A stretch of DNA of 62,668 nucleotides from JALZVT01 sp964611345 (GCA_964611345.1 CAZSYU010000015.1:1-62668), one strand, 5' to 3'. Shown: positions 1-8,521, counted from the stretch's first letter. The notes: generated by a model not told the origin, from the letters alone. Numbers and translations are program-made.

Positions 1-223
1 CCTCTGCACCTAAAAATTGCTTTAGTTTTTCGTGGTCATTGCCAAGCACCTCGATCAATCTGGCGCGATAGGCGTGGCTATAGATTTGTAAGCCTTCGGC
101 AGGAGAGGCATCGCTTATTATTGCTTCCAGATTTTCCAGATGCCCCGCGCTTATTGCTGGGGTGCCGCTGGCTTCGTCGAGCAAAAAACCCATCATGTGG
201 TGTTGCAGATCGGGCAAGCTCAT
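1..223 (-). CDS. DUF2063 (BufC-like) MNIO partner protein, partial
   Basis: N-terminal 74 residues only; the gene runs off the window's left edge. The residues match the DUF2063 putative DNA-binding domain family: an early helix with DLQHHMMGFLL, then the family-typical stretch GLQIYSHAYRARLIEVLGNDHEKL. In known bufferin and other MNIO loci the DUF2063 protein works with the DUF692 enzyme as its partner in modifying a cysteine-rich precursor peptide; that role is inferred here from family and order. Its ATG overlaps the stop codon of the MNIO gene in an ATGA arrangement, so the two are almost certainly co-translated. The rest of the protein cannot be judged. Confidence 0.85.
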   Translation of the reverse strand, partial: MSLPDLQHHMMGFLLDEASGTPAISAGHLENLEAIISDASPAEGLQIYSHAYRARLIEVLGNDHEKLKQFLGAE

Positions 224-1074
224 GGGGCAACACCTGCCTGTTGTTGTGCGACTACAGCTTCTGCGTGGTGGCGCAATTCGGTTAACTCAGTCAAGAGCAC
301 GTCGAATTCCGGGATGTGATCGTCGCGTTCGATCATGCTGTTGACCGGTCCGAAGCGCTGACACGCCCGTCGGTACAACTCAAATACCTCCGGGCGCACC
401 GGAGCGTCATGAGTATCAATAACGTAGCTGCCGTAGTCTGAATGTCCTGCCACGTGAATCTGCTGGATGTGTTGTGGGGAAATGTGGTCGAGAAACTGTG
501 TTGCGGATTGGCCGAGATTGCGCTCATTTACGTAGATGTTGTTCACATCCAGCAACAGCCCACAGCCAGTAGCATCTGTAATGGCGTTAAGAAATTCCCA
601 CTCTGCAAGCGTTGAGTGCTCGAAAGTCACGTAAGCTGAAACGTTCTCAAGGACAAGCTGGCGTGCAAGAATGTCTTGCACCTGGTTTACCCGGCTCGAG
701 ATGTGTTGTACGGCCTCTTCAGTGTATGGCAAGGGCAGCAGGTCGTGGCTGTTGGTGCCACCTGAGCTGGTCCAGCACAGGTGATCAGACACAATCATGG
801 GTTGCACCTGTTCGATCAGGGCTTTGAGTTGTTGCAAATAATCCTGGTCGAGTGGGTCGGTAGTGCCAATCGACATGGAGACGCCGTGGAGCGCGACCGG
901 GTAACGCTCGCGAACACGGTCGAGGTAGTACCGTGGCTTGCCCCCCGGCACAAAGAAGTTCTCTGAAATAACCTCAAACCAATCCACGGTGTGGGTGGTT
1001 TCTAGCGCAGCGTGGAAATGACAGGGGCGCAGGCCAAGCCCGAACCCCACGAACTCTGGTTTGCCCGTGGTCAT
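220..1074 (-). CDS. MNIO (DUF692) multinuclear iron oxygenase, BufB-like
   Basis: About 284 residues, the usual length for DUF692 TIM-barrel enzymes. These bind two or three iron atoms and oxidise cysteines or other residues in ribosomally made peptides; in bufferins they convert cysteine to thiooxazole. Visible family motifs in order: GLGLRPCHF near the N-terminus, WFEVISENF, ALHGVSMSIG, VSDHLCW, LENVSAYV, LLLDVNNIYVN, IHVAGHSD and IDTHDAPV. These supply the expected His, Glu, Asp and Asn metal ligands, so the enzyme looks intact. It lies directly after the cysteine-rich lipoprotein gene and overlaps the DUF2063 gene. The start is uncertain: an ATG at 1074 is chosen, but an in-frame GTG at 1080 also exists and neither has a clear ribosome-binding site. 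The substrate is inferred to be the upstream protein. Confidence 0.92.
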   Translation of the reverse strand: MTTGKPEFVGFGLGLRPCHFHAALETTHTVDWFEVISENFFVPGGKPRYYLDRVRERYPVALHGVSMSIGTTDPLDQDYLQQLKALIEQVQPMIVSDHLCWTSSGGTNSHDLLPLPYTEEAVQHISSRVNQVQDILARQLVLENVSAYVTFEHSTLAEWEFLNAITDATGCGLLLDVNNIYVNERNLGQSATQFLDHISPQHIQQIHVAGHSDYGSYVIDTHDAPVRPEVFELYRRACQRFGPVNSMIERDDHIPEFDVLLTELTELRHHAEAVVAQQQAGVAP

Positions 1075-1093
1075 TTCCACGTTGCTGGGCGAG

Positions 1094-1609
1094 TTAGGCG
1101 CCTACTGTGCCGCCTACGTCACCACATGCCTTGGTGGTCAGGGCAACAAAGCCACCCTGGCCTTTGCACTCACCCTGCCCGGCACAGGCGTTGTTGGCGG
1201 TTTTGCAGTCGTTGTGACCTTTGCAAATGTTCACACCATAGCAGTGCACCAGGTCGGCGCTGGCCACTTCACCGCGCCAGTCGTCACGCACTTCGCCGCC
1301 AATATCTGCACAGGCCTTGGTAGGAGTCGCAACGAAGCCACCCTGGCCCTTGCACTCACCTTGGCCGGCGCATGCGTTGTTGGCGGTTTTACAGTCATTG
1401 TGGCCCTTGCAGATGTTGGCTCCGTAGCAGTGGGCGAGGTCTGCGCTGCTTGCCGAGCTCGCACTCGCAGTGCTGGCTGCCGGTGCGCTGCTGGCCGCTT
1501 GGGCGCTGGTGGCGTCTGTGGATGTGGTTGAGTCACCGCAGCCTACAAGGCTGGCAACAGCTAGCGCTACCGTGGCACCCTTTAACGGTTGTACGATTTT
1601 ATTTGTCAT
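1094..1609 (-). CDS. Cysteine-rich lipoprotein with duplicated core, putative bufferin precursor
   Basis: 171 residues, start ATG at 1609 preceded by GGAGAG. The N-terminus is a lipoprotein signal: Lys residues, a hydrophobic stretch, then the lipobox LVGC with Cys24. A Ser/Ala/Thr-rich linker (about 25-55) follows. Two near-identical modules then occur with a period of 62 residues. Cysteines fall at 61, 67, 73, 80, 86, 100 and again at 123, 129, 135, 142, 148, 162. Each module reads HCYGxNICKGHNDCK, then NACAGQGECKGQGGF, and ends AC.D.GG. The repeat of CKG and CxGxG around cysteines is the signature of the small substrates found next to MNIO genes (bufferins), which bind copper in studied cases. 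Copper or another metal as ligand is inferred, and lipid anchoring is a prediction. It is the first gene of the operon with the MNIO and DUF2063 genes. Confidence 0.8.
   Translation of the reverse strand: MTNKIVQPLKGATVALAVASLVGCGDSTTSTDATSAQAASSAPAASTASASSASSADLAHCYGANICKGHNDCKTANNACAGQGECKGQGGFVATPTKACADIGGEVRDDWRGEVASADLVHCYGVNICKGHNDCKTANNACAGQGECKGQGGFVALTTKACGDVGGTVGA
1103..1444 (-). repeat. Intragenic direct repeat, 186-base period (two copies)
   Basis: Copies at about 1289-1444 and 1103-1258 encode the two cysteine modules of the bufferin-like precursor. They are very similar at the DNA level, for example both carry the complement of CAGGGTGGCTT-type GGQGF codons, suggesting a fairly recent in-frame duplication. 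The period was derived from cysteine spacing in the translation. Confidence 0.85.
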
Positions 1610-1672
1610 GAAGCTCTCCGAGCGATTATTAATTTGTGACTCTGCTTGCAGGCGAGAGCTCACGCGGGGTCT

Positions 1673-1681
1673 ATTCTAGCA
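1673..1681 (-). promoter_or_regulatory. Possible extended -10 promoter for the bufferin-type operon
   Basis: Read on the minus strand this is TGC-TAGAAT, an extended -10 element (TGn plus a 5/6 match to TATAAT), about 64 bases upstream of the lipoprotein start codon. No good -35 hexamer lies 17 bases further upstream. Prediction by eye only. Confidence 0.3.
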
Positions 1682-1831
1682 CCGCTTTGCTGCTGGGATA
1701 CCCTGCTAAGGGGTGTCTGATGAGCGGCAAGTCCTGCTGTTCCGCATTCCTGCTGCAGGCAACATTGAGACCTCCCCGTTTCGGTTTAACATAGCCAGTC
1801 GTAAATCGTTCTTAAGACAGGGGGCCCCGAG

Positions 1832-2911
1832 TTGAAAGCTGCTGTGTGCCGTGAGTTTGGCGCGCCTCTTACCATTGAAGAGGTTGATCTTGCCGCGCCT
1901 GGCGAGGGTGAAATTGAGGTCACGATGAAGGCGGTTGCAGTGTGCCACTCTGATCTTGCCTATGTCTCAGGTATTTGGGGTGGGGAATTGCCTGCAGTTT
2001 ATGGGCACGAGGCCGCCGGTTTGGTTACTCGAGTGGGCACAGGCGTAGTAGCGTTCGAGCCAGGTGACGCTGTTTGCGTCACGCTGATCCGCTCTTGCGG
2101 TACGTGTCGAGCCTGTTCGCGAGGTCAGGTCTCGGAGTGTGCACAACCCTGGGACAAGAATCGTTCGCCTATCAGCGGGCCGCGCGGCGAGAAAATCATC
2201 CGGGCCATGAACTGTGGTGCCTTTGCGGAAAAAGTAGTCGTTGATCAAAGTCAGTGCGTTGCGCTACCGGATGGGGTGTCGTTCGAGGCAGCCTCGCTGG
2301 TCTCTTGCGGCGTGCTTACCGGCGCCGGTGCGGTGGTGAATACCGCAAAAGTGCAAACGGGTGATCGGGTGGCGGTCATCGGTGCTGGCGGGGTTGGCCT
2401 CAATACGATTCAAGTGGCGACGTTGACCGGTGCCGCTACCGTCATAGCGATCGACCTGCTGGCGGAAAAGCGTGAGGCAGCGAAAGAATTTGGCGCAACG
2501 CACGTGCTCGATGGTGCTGCGAATGATTTACCAGAGCAAGTCCAGGCGCTCACCGATGGGTTGGGTGTTGAGTTTGTGTTTGTCACAGTGGGTGCAGCGC
2601 AGGCTTATGCGTTCGCGCCTGATCTGCTAACGCGGGGTGGGGCAGTGGTTGCAGTAGGCATGCCCGCCGTTGGTACCGAGGTGCCCTACAGCCCAGTTGA
2701 CATGGCTGATCGCTCGATACGCTTTTTGGGTTCATCAATGGGGCAGTCGCACGTGCAACGAGATGTCCCATGGTTGATTGAACTTTACGGACAGGGGCGG
2801 CTGAAACTTGATGAACTCATTTCAGGGCGCTGGTCACTCGCCGAAATCAATGATGCATTTGCAGATACACGATCGGGTCTCGCGCGCCGTAACGTGATTT
2901 TGTTTGATTAA
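1832..2911 (+). CDS. Zinc-dependent alcohol dehydrogenase (MDR family)
   Basis: 359 residues, typical of class III-like medium-chain zinc dehydrogenases that oxidise primary alcohols with NAD(P). Catalytic zinc ligands are visible at Cys38 (VCHSD) and His59-Glu60 (YGHEAAG). The structural zinc lobe has Cys89, Cys92, Cys95 and Cys103. The Rossmann motif VIGAGGVGLN follows at about residue 190. The start is a TTG at 1832 with a GGGG purine run upstream; no better ATG precedes the homologous N-terminus MKAAVCREFG. It converges with the P450 gene, leaving only 9 bases between stop codons. A role in oxidising alcohols made by the P450 is attractive but inferred. Formaldehyde or glutathione adduct oxidation is another possibility for this class. 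Confidence 0.9.
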   Translation: MKAAVCREFGAPLTIEEVDLAAPGEGEIEVTMKAVAVCHSDLAYVSGIWGGELPAVYGHEAAGLVTRVGTGVVAFEPGDAVCVTLIRSCGTCRACSRGQVSECAQPWDKNRSPISGPRGEKIIRAMNCGAFAEKVVVDQSQCVALPDGVSFEAASLVSCGVLTGAGAVVNTAKVQTGDRVAVIGAGGVGLNTIQVATLTGAATVIAIDLLAEKREAAKEFGATHVLDGAANDLPEQVQALTDGLGVEFVFVTVGAAQAYAFAPDLLTRGGAVVAVGMPAVGTEVPYSPVDMADRSIRFLGSSMGQSHVQRDVPWLIELYGQGRLKLDELISGRWSLAEINDAFADTRSGLARRNVILFD

Positions 2912-2920
2912 TCAGCGTCG

Positions 2921-4141
2921 CTAAAGCGGATGGACCTGCACTGGCATGTACTTGTAGCCATGCACAAAGTTGGATTTGACTCGTTCCGGCTCTGCCATCA
3001 CTTCAATGTGCTTAAAGCGCTTGAGAATTTCTTCCCACACGATGCGTAATTGCATCTCGCCCAGCCGATTACCCATACAGCGATGAATACCGAAGCCAAA
3101 GGATACATGCTGGCGCGCGTTCTTGCGGTCAATCTGTAGCTGATCCGCGTTCTCGAATACGGCAGCGTCGCGGTTTCCGGAAATGTACCACATCACTACC
3201 TTGTCGCCTGCCCGAATGGTTTTACCGCCAAGCACAGTATCTTCGGTGGCTATTCTGCGCATATGCGGCAGAGGCGTTTGCCAGCGAATGGTTTCCGAAA
3301 CCATATTGGGGATTAGCGCTGGGTTGGCGATGAGTTTGTCGAACTGTTCCGGAAATTTGTTCATTGCGTACAGACCACCACTAATAGAATTGCGGGTGGT
3401 GTCGTTGCCGCCAACGATCAGCAGAATGATGTTCCCCAGATACTCCAAGGGTTCCATGCCCTGGAAGGCTGGGCTGCGCGCCATCATGGAAACAAAGTCG
3501 ATGCCGTCTCCGCCTTCGCGCTCTTTCCATAATCGATTGAAATACTCGAGACAATCCATGAGCTCTGCCATACGTTGTTCATCGGTTTGGTCTGACGAAC
3601 CCGTTAGGGCTGGCGAAGCGGTTGCTGCGTCTGACCAGCGAGTGAGTAGACGACGATCTTCGAAGGGGAAATCGAAGAGAGTTGCGAGCATTTGAGTAGT
3701 AAGCTCGATGGATACGGTGTCTACCCAGTCAAAGGTTTCTCCGATGGGCAGTGCGTCCAGTAAACCTTGCACTCTCTGACGAATTAGTGGCTCTAGTGTT
3801 GCCAGTGTGTGGGGTGAAACCGCGCCAGCAACGTCTTTGCGTTGTTGATCGTGCCGCGGTGGGTCCATCGCAATGAACTGGGCGAGTGTTTGTTCGGGCG
3901 GTAAATCGCCGATGACAATGGCGGGCTCAGAGGAGAATATTTGATGATTGGTATCAACGTGCTTTATGTCGTTGAAACGGGTGATGCTCCAGTACGGACC
4001 AAATGGACTCTCGGCGGTGAAGTGCACTGGATCTTCGTTCCGCAAGGTCTCAAAAATCTCCCAGTGGTCGCCGGCAGGGTATAGAGAACTATCAGAGGGA
4101 TCGAGCGGATCGGGATGGTTAAACACGATTGCTTCGGCCAT
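2921..4141 (-). CDS. Cytochrome P450, CYP153-like alkane/fatty acid hydroxylase
   Basis: 406 residues, soluble bacterial P450. The I-helix oxygen-binding motif GGNDTT is at 244-249, the ExxR pair at Glu283-Arg286, and the heme loop FGFGIHRCMGNRL places the thiolate ligand at Cys355. The phrases MDPPRHDQQRKDV, GGNDTTRNSISGG, KVVMWYISGNRD and the heme loop itself are close to CYP153 enzymes, which hydroxylate the terminal carbon of alkanes, fatty acids and terpenoids. CYP153 genes usually sit with ferredoxin and ferredoxin reductase genes; neither is present here, so electrons must come from partners elsewhere. Subfamily assignment rests on recalled motifs, so a neighbouring CYP family is possible. 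Confidence 0.88.
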   Translation of the reverse strand: MAEAIVFNHPDPLDPSDSSLYPAGDHWEIFETLRNEDPVHFTAESPFGPYWSITRFNDIKHVDTNHQIFSSEPAIVIGDLPPEQTLAQFIAMDPPRHDQQRKDVAGAVSPHTLATLEPLIRQRVQGLLDALPIGETFDWVDTVSIELTTQMLATLFDFPFEDRRLLTRWSDAATASPALTGSSDQTDEQRMAELMDCLEYFNRLWKEREGGDGIDFVSMMARSPAFQGMEPLEYLGNIILLIVGGNDTTRNSISGGLYAMNKFPEQFDKLIANPALIPNMVSETIRWQTPLPHMRRIATEDTVLGGKTIRAGDKVVMWYISGNRDAAVFENADQLQIDRKNARQHVSFGFGIHRCMGNRLGEMQLRIVWEEILKRFKHIEVMAEPERVKSNFVHGYKYMPVQVHPL

Positions 4142-4216
4142 GAGTTTTATTGCCCCTACTGGTCTGGTTTGGGCAATACTTTAGCTCTTATTCGCAGTTT
4201 TTGCTCACAAGCCTGT

Positions 4217-4855
4217 TCAGGCTCCCGTGAATCGAGCGATCTCATCAAGGTGATCCGGCAGTCTGTAGCGGCTTCGATTGCCGAATACCCATTCTGTGCA
4301 ATGCCCGATAGAGCGGAACCCCATAGGCTCGACGCTATGGCGAAATGCCCGGTTATTCCATTCTGTGAGGGTGACTAGTCGGCGGTAGCCGCGCCGTTGC
4401 AGTTCATCGCCTAGTGCTTCGCACATCAACACGTTAATGCTCTCGCCGCGATGTGCCGGATGCACAAATACTTTAAATAGATATTGCGTGTCGGCGGCAA
4501 GCTCCATGGCGCAGCCGCTGAATGGCGGACCCGCCGTGTTTAGCTCGGCGCTGATGGTGCCATCTGCATACCAGGCATAGCCCACTAGCGACTCGTCTTT
4601 AAAAGCAGCGATGCATTCACAAGAGGACCAAAGACGATTCAACTCGCCCTGTGAAAAATCCATGTCTGGGTGGTTGAGTTGTATCAGATCAGCTTCTGTA
4701 AGTGCCCGGATTTTGACGTCATCCCGGCCAGCGTCTATTGCCGCGGTGCTGCTTGGTGAGATCTCCAGAAGATAGACAACCGCGATATCAAATGGCAGTA
4801 GATGGTTCGACCACCTGTAGAGACGATCAGTAAGGTTATTTAACAGCTGTTTCAA
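4217..4855 (-). CDS. GNAT family N-acetyltransferase
   Basis: 212 residues. The C-terminal half carries the GNAT fold: a beta strand YLFKVFVHPAHRGESINVLMCEAL, which corresponds to motif A with the acetyl-CoA pyrophosphate loop HRGES, and then TEWNNRAFRHSVEPMGFRSIG, the motif B helix and strand. The first roughly 50 residues are less conserved. Substrate is unknown. It is divergent from the CelD-like gene at 5089, with 233 bases between them, so the two may share a regulatory region and a role in cell-surface polymer decoration, but that is only context. Start codon choice is not well constrained. Confidence 0.8.
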   Translation of the reverse strand: MKQLLNNLTDRLYRWSNHLLPFDIAVVYLLEISPSSTAAIDAGRDDVKIRALTEADLIQLNHPDMDFSQGELNRLWSSCECIAAFKDESLVGYAWYADGTISAELNTAGPPFSGCAMELAADTQYLFKVFVHPAHRGESINVLMCEALGDELQRRGYRRLVTLTEWNNRAFRHSVEPMGFRSIGHCTEWVFGNRSRYRLPDHLDEIARFTGA

Positions 4856-5088
4856 TTTCTTGTCGCAAGTGTGAAATAGGTCTCATCACGCTAGCATGCT
4901 TTATTCTTGTGTCTGTTACGAGCACACGACGGGTATGTAATGAGAATTTAATCTGGGGTGAGTTTTTACGTTTTGTGATTGTTCCCCAATAGAAGTGTTA
5001 TAGAACTGTGAGGGCTTAGAGAGATCGATTTGGCGAGTATCGATACTCTGAGCTCTGCGAGGTGGGATAACTAGAACTTCAGCGAGAT

Positions 5089-6189
5089 ATGTGGAGCACG
5101 GTCGAATATAGCGCGGCAGATGCGCAAGCGGCTCTTGAGGGCGACTGGAGTGAATTGTTTGAAGCAAATCACAGTCAGCCCCTGTCGAAGAGCTTTGTCT
5201 GGTTCCAAGCCTGGAATCAGAGCTTTGGCGCGTCCTACAATATCACCGTTATCTGTGTGCGCAAAGATGATCAACTGGTACTCGTTGCACCAATACTGCA
5301 TGAGCAGCAGAACTTTCAGGTTGTCAGCCTAAATAGCGCTCGCTTGGCCTGCAATGGCTACTCCCCTTCCTGCAGCATGCTGATTAGTGACTCCCTCGTT
5401 GGTGGCGACCTTTTTCGAGCCTTGAAAAGCCTGATTGATTTTGTTGACGTCCCCCTGTTTCGCGTGCCGCTGATTTCTCAATCAGAACTCAAGCGTCTAG
5501 AGGCGCTTGATCGGCTTGGTGAAAACTACCTTCAGGGGGTGGAGCGTGTGCGTGTAACGCCAATGATTGATGTCAGTGGTGATTGGGATGGGTATCTAGC
5601 TGGTCGGTCAAAGTCTTTTCGTAAAGGTCTAAGGCGAAAGCTCAAACGTATTGAAGCAACCGCAGATGTGAGCGTTTCTAAGACTATTCTTGAGAGCAGT
5701 GATGATCCGCTACTTGATGAGATATTTCGCACCTCTGGTCGTAGCTGGAAGGCAGAGTCAGGGGCTGATCTATCGATGGCATCCCAAGACCGAAAATTTC
5801 TGCTAACGCTTACTGATCTGTTAGCAGCCGGTCGTCAGGTGGTGATTTGGGAAATGCGCGTCGGTTCCGATCTTGTGGCGTTCGAATTTCAAATTCAGTT
5901 TCACGGTGTGGCCTATCCTCTGCGGGCCGACTACGACGCTGCTTTCGCCGACATTTCTCCGGGTATAGTTCTCCTCTATCATACGATAAAGGACCTGTTC
6001 GACGACCAAACCATAGTTATGTATGACAGCTGTGCTGATGACTACCATTACTTAACAAGCTGGTCGCAGTCGATAAAGGAATACTCGATGCTGGATCTGT
6101 TTGCGCGCTACCCCAAGCCACGGTTGGTGCATAGTATCAAATATAAACTGCTGCCCCAGTTGCGCCTATTCAAGAAAAATCAGGCCTGA
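5089..6189 (+). CDS. CelD/BcsL-type GNAT acyltransferase
   Basis: 366 residues. The middle region (about 155-310) fits the Acetyltransf_6 domain of 'CelD/BcsL' proteins, which are related to FemAB and commonly found in exopolysaccharide loci. The characteristic basic motif SKSFRKGLRRKLKRIEA and the later block DLVAFEFQIQFHGVAYPLRADYD are present. No signal peptide or membrane segment is seen, so it should be cytoplasmic. It is followed after 15 bases by a flippase gene, suggesting a two-gene operon for assembly or modification of a surface glycan. Acyl donor and acceptor are unknown. The start ATG has a weak AGCGAG upstream. Confidence 0.8.
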   Translation: MWSTVEYSAADAQAALEGDWSELFEANHSQPLSKSFVWFQAWNQSFGASYNITVICVRKDDQLVLVAPILHEQQNFQVVSLNSARLACNGYSPSCSMLISDSLVGGDLFRALKSLIDFVDVPLFRVPLISQSELKRLEALDRLGENYLQGVERVRVTPMIDVSGDWDGYLAGRSKSFRKGLRRKLKRIEATADVSVSKTILESSDDPLLDEIFRTSGRSWKAESGADLSMASQDRKFLLTLTDLLAAGRQVVIWEMRVGSDLVAFEFQIQFHGVAYPLRADYDAAFADISPGIVLLYHTIKDLFDDQTIVMYDSCADDYHYLTSWSQSIKEYSMLDLFARYPKPRLVHSIKYKLLPQLRLFKKNQA

Positions 6190-6204
6190 CGCGAATACTC
6201 TTTG

Positions 6205-7617
6205 ATGTTTGAGTGGCTCAACTCCACCTTTGATCGGTTTCCTCCGGTTGTTCTCTATGCAGTCAGCACGATTGTCGAGAAGAGTTTTTCGCTAATTACC
6301 ATACCATTGGTAGCGCTATACCTGACTCCTGCGGCTTATGGAGCCTTTGATGTCGCGGTAGTCGCAGCCGATCTGGTGGTATTGCTGGTTGGGATGGGTA
6401 TGACCGAACAGCTCATCCGGTTTGCTTCTGTTGAAAAAAGTGTACTGGTGCAACAGCGTGTTGCGGGCGAAATAATTGGTGTCGCGTTGCTTACGGCGGC
6501 TGTCTTTATCGTAGTCGTAATGGCGCTTAGCCGTAATTATGCGAACTTGATTGGCCTAACCCTGGATCTCAATGCGTTTCGTGTCGTGTTGATCGGGTCG
6601 TGTTTAACAGGGTTGATCGAACTACCGCTGGCCTGGATTCGTTTGCAAGATGACGCAAAGCATTTTGCTGTATTGGTGTTCATTCGTACTCTGGTTCAGG
6701 TGTTGGCTATATTTGTAGTGCTAGGCTCCGGGTTTGGTGCTGAGGGCTTGCTAGTGGCTAACGGCATTGTCCTGTCGCTCTATTCGCTTTACCTCTTGAT
6801 TTGGCAGCTAAAACGAACGCCAGCGCTTTGGTCGTGGAGTCGCTGCCGCCAACTGTTTCACTATGGTGTCCCGGTACTAGGGGCCATGATCAGCATGTAT
6901 GTGCTGGGCAATGCCAGTAGGCTGTTTTTGGCCCAGGAGGTCGATCCAACTGTGGTGGGGCACTTTGGTCTTGCCAGCCGGCTGGCCATGATTCTCTCGG
7001 TTGCACTGTATCCCCTTGAGCTGTGGTGGTTACCCAAACGGATTGTGGTGTTAAGGGAGCCGGGTGGTCTCAACCGTAGTGCCGAGGTGTTCGGTGTAGG
7101 GATGAGCTTGTTGCTGATCTTCGGCTTGGGAGTGAACCTACTGGTGCCGATGTTTATTGTGCTGGGCTTGCCTGCTGCTTATGCGGGCGCGTTGCCATTG
7201 GTGTCATTGTTAACTCTGGCGATGGGTTTGCACGCCATGGCCGGAATGCTCGAGGTAGGCAGTTATGCTCGCGAAAGCGGCTACCGGGTTTTGTTGATCG
7301 ATTTTGCTGGAGCAAGTGTAGCGATAGTGGGGTTCATTGTTCTTATTCCGCAGTGGGGCGCCCCAGGTGCTGTGGGTGCTATGGCTGCCGGCCAGCTTAT
7401 TCGAATTGCGGGTTACCTGATTGATGGTGAAGCGCTGGCGCCCATTCGCTACCCGTGGGTAGCGCTTGGAGCTTGCTTTGCGCTTACTTTTGCGTTGGTC
7501 TATTTTGCGCCGCCGCCAGCGGAGCTGCTCGCAAGGCTGGTCTGGTCTCTGGTTGCGGCAGTAGCACTGCTCGCAGCGCTGTGGAGTACGCGGCTCGCGC
7601 GTAAACTCGAAGTCTAA
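6205..7617 (+). CDS. Polysaccharide flippase (Wzx/MATE-like oligosaccharide transporter)
   Basis: About 470 residues with roughly 12-14 hydrophobic segments spread along the whole length, as in the MOP-superfamily polysaccharide biosynthesis exporters that flip lipid-linked oligosaccharides across the inner membrane. The N-terminal segment with IVEKSFSLITIPLVALYLTPAAYGAFDV is a good match to the family start. The ATG at 6205 is used; a TTG immediately before it is also open. It follows the CelD-like gene with a 15-base gap. No glycosyltransferase, polymerase or ligase gene is nearby, so the partner pathway must lie elsewhere, or this is a satellite pair. Confidence 0.85.
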   Translation: MFEWLNSTFDRFPPVVLYAVSTIVEKSFSLITIPLVALYLTPAAYGAFDVAVVAADLVVLLVGMGMTEQLIRFASVEKSVLVQQRVAGEIIGVALLTAAVFIVVVMALSRNYANLIGLTLDLNAFRVVLIGSCLTGLIELPLAWIRLQDDAKHFAVLVFIRTLVQVLAIFVVLGSGFGAEGLLVANGIVLSLYSLYLLIWQLKRTPALWSWSRCRQLFHYGVPVLGAMISMYVLGNASRLFLAQEVDPTVVGHFGLASRLAMILSVALYPLELWWLPKRIVVLREPGGLNRSAEVFGVGMSLLLIFGLGVNLLVPMFIVLGLPAAYAGALPLVSLLTLAMGLHAMAGMLEVGSYARESGYRVLLIDFAGASVAIVGFIVLIPQWGAPGAVGAMAAGQLIRIAGYLIDGEALAPIRYPWVALGACFALTFALVYFAPPPAELLARLVWSLVAAVALLAALWSTRLARKLEV

Positions 7618-7726
7618 CCGCCCCAAATCTGTTCCAGCGAAGCGCAGATGGTGGCCAGTACATGGCGGATCGGTCGGGTCCATCTGCTGTATGATTAACC
7701 GTTCGACTGAATCCTAGGAGAGGGGT

Positions 7727-8521
7727 ATGGATGACAGAGCGGCTAGTAAAAGAGCGGCTAATAAGGTTGTAATCGTGACAGGCGCGGCTTCAAATCCCGG
7801 GCTTGGACGAGCGGCAGCACAGTTACTGGCAGCCGCAGGCGCCAAGGTAGTGGTCACTGACATCGATGCAGCGGGTGCGGAAGACTGTGCTGCGACAATC
7901 AAGGCCGCAGGCGGTACGGCGCTAGCGCTGCAGCACGACGTTACCCAGGAGTCGCGCTGGCAAGAGGTGATAGGCGCAACTGTTGAGACCTACGGGTCGC
8001 TCGACGTGCTGGTGAACAATGCGGGCATCGCTATTCTCAAACTCATTTCAAAAATGACACTTGAAGATTTCAATCGCCAGCAAGAGGTCAACCTCTCCAG
8101 CGTGTTCCTGGGTTGTAAGTACGGGATGGCACAGATGGTTGCGCAGGGCAAAGGTGGATCGCTAATTAACCTGTCATCGGTAGCCGGATTGGTGGGTATG
8201 CCAACCTGTGTTGCCTATGGTGCATCGAAGGGTGGCGTGCGATTAATGACTAAATCGGTTGCCATGGAAGGTGCTCCGGATAACATCCGCTGCAATTCGG
8301 TTCACCCCGGTGTGATATGGACCAACATGCAGGAGGGTGCCCAGGCGAGTGAAGATGCCCCGGGGCTAACACAGCAGGGGTTACCCACATCGATGGTGCC
8401 ACTTGGACGCATGGGACAGGCGGACGACATTGCAAACTGCATCTTGTATCTGGCGTCGGATGAGTCGTCGTACGTGACCGGTGCCGAGTTTACGATTGAT
8501 GCGGGTATGACCGCCCAGTAA
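7727..8521 (+). CDS. SDR family oxidoreductase
   Basis: 264 residues, classical short-chain dehydrogenase. The cofactor motif TGAASNPGLG begins at residue 18, Asp45 after the second strand (VVVTDID) suggests NAD preference, NNAG lies at 97-100, and the catalytic Ser150/151, Tyr164 and Lys168 are in place (SSVAG...YGASK). The C-terminus ending SSYVTGAEFTIDAGMTAQ is typical of FabG or glucose 1-dehydrogenase-like enzymes. A strong ribosome-binding site AGGAGAGG precedes the ATG. Substrate cannot be told from sequence. It stands alone, with no tight operon. Confidence 0.92.
   Translation: MDDRAASKRAANKVVIVTGAASNPGLGRAAAQLLAAAGAKVVVTDIDAAGAEDCAATIKAAGGTALALQHDVTQESRWQEVIGATVETYGSLDVLVNNAGIAILKLISKMTLEDFNRQQEVNLSSVFLGCKYGMAQMVAQGKGGSLINLSSVAGLVGMPTCVAYGASKGGVRLMTKSVAMEGAPDNIRCNSVHPGVIWTNMQEGAQASEDAPGLTQQGLPTSMVPLGRMGQADDIANCILYLASDESSYVTGAEFTIDAGMTAQ

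Noticed and set aside
4856..5088. Promoter hexamers in the divergent gap of the acetyltransferase genes
   Set aside because: TTGTGA and TATAGA are present but separated by about 20 bases, too far for a confident sigma-70 promoter.
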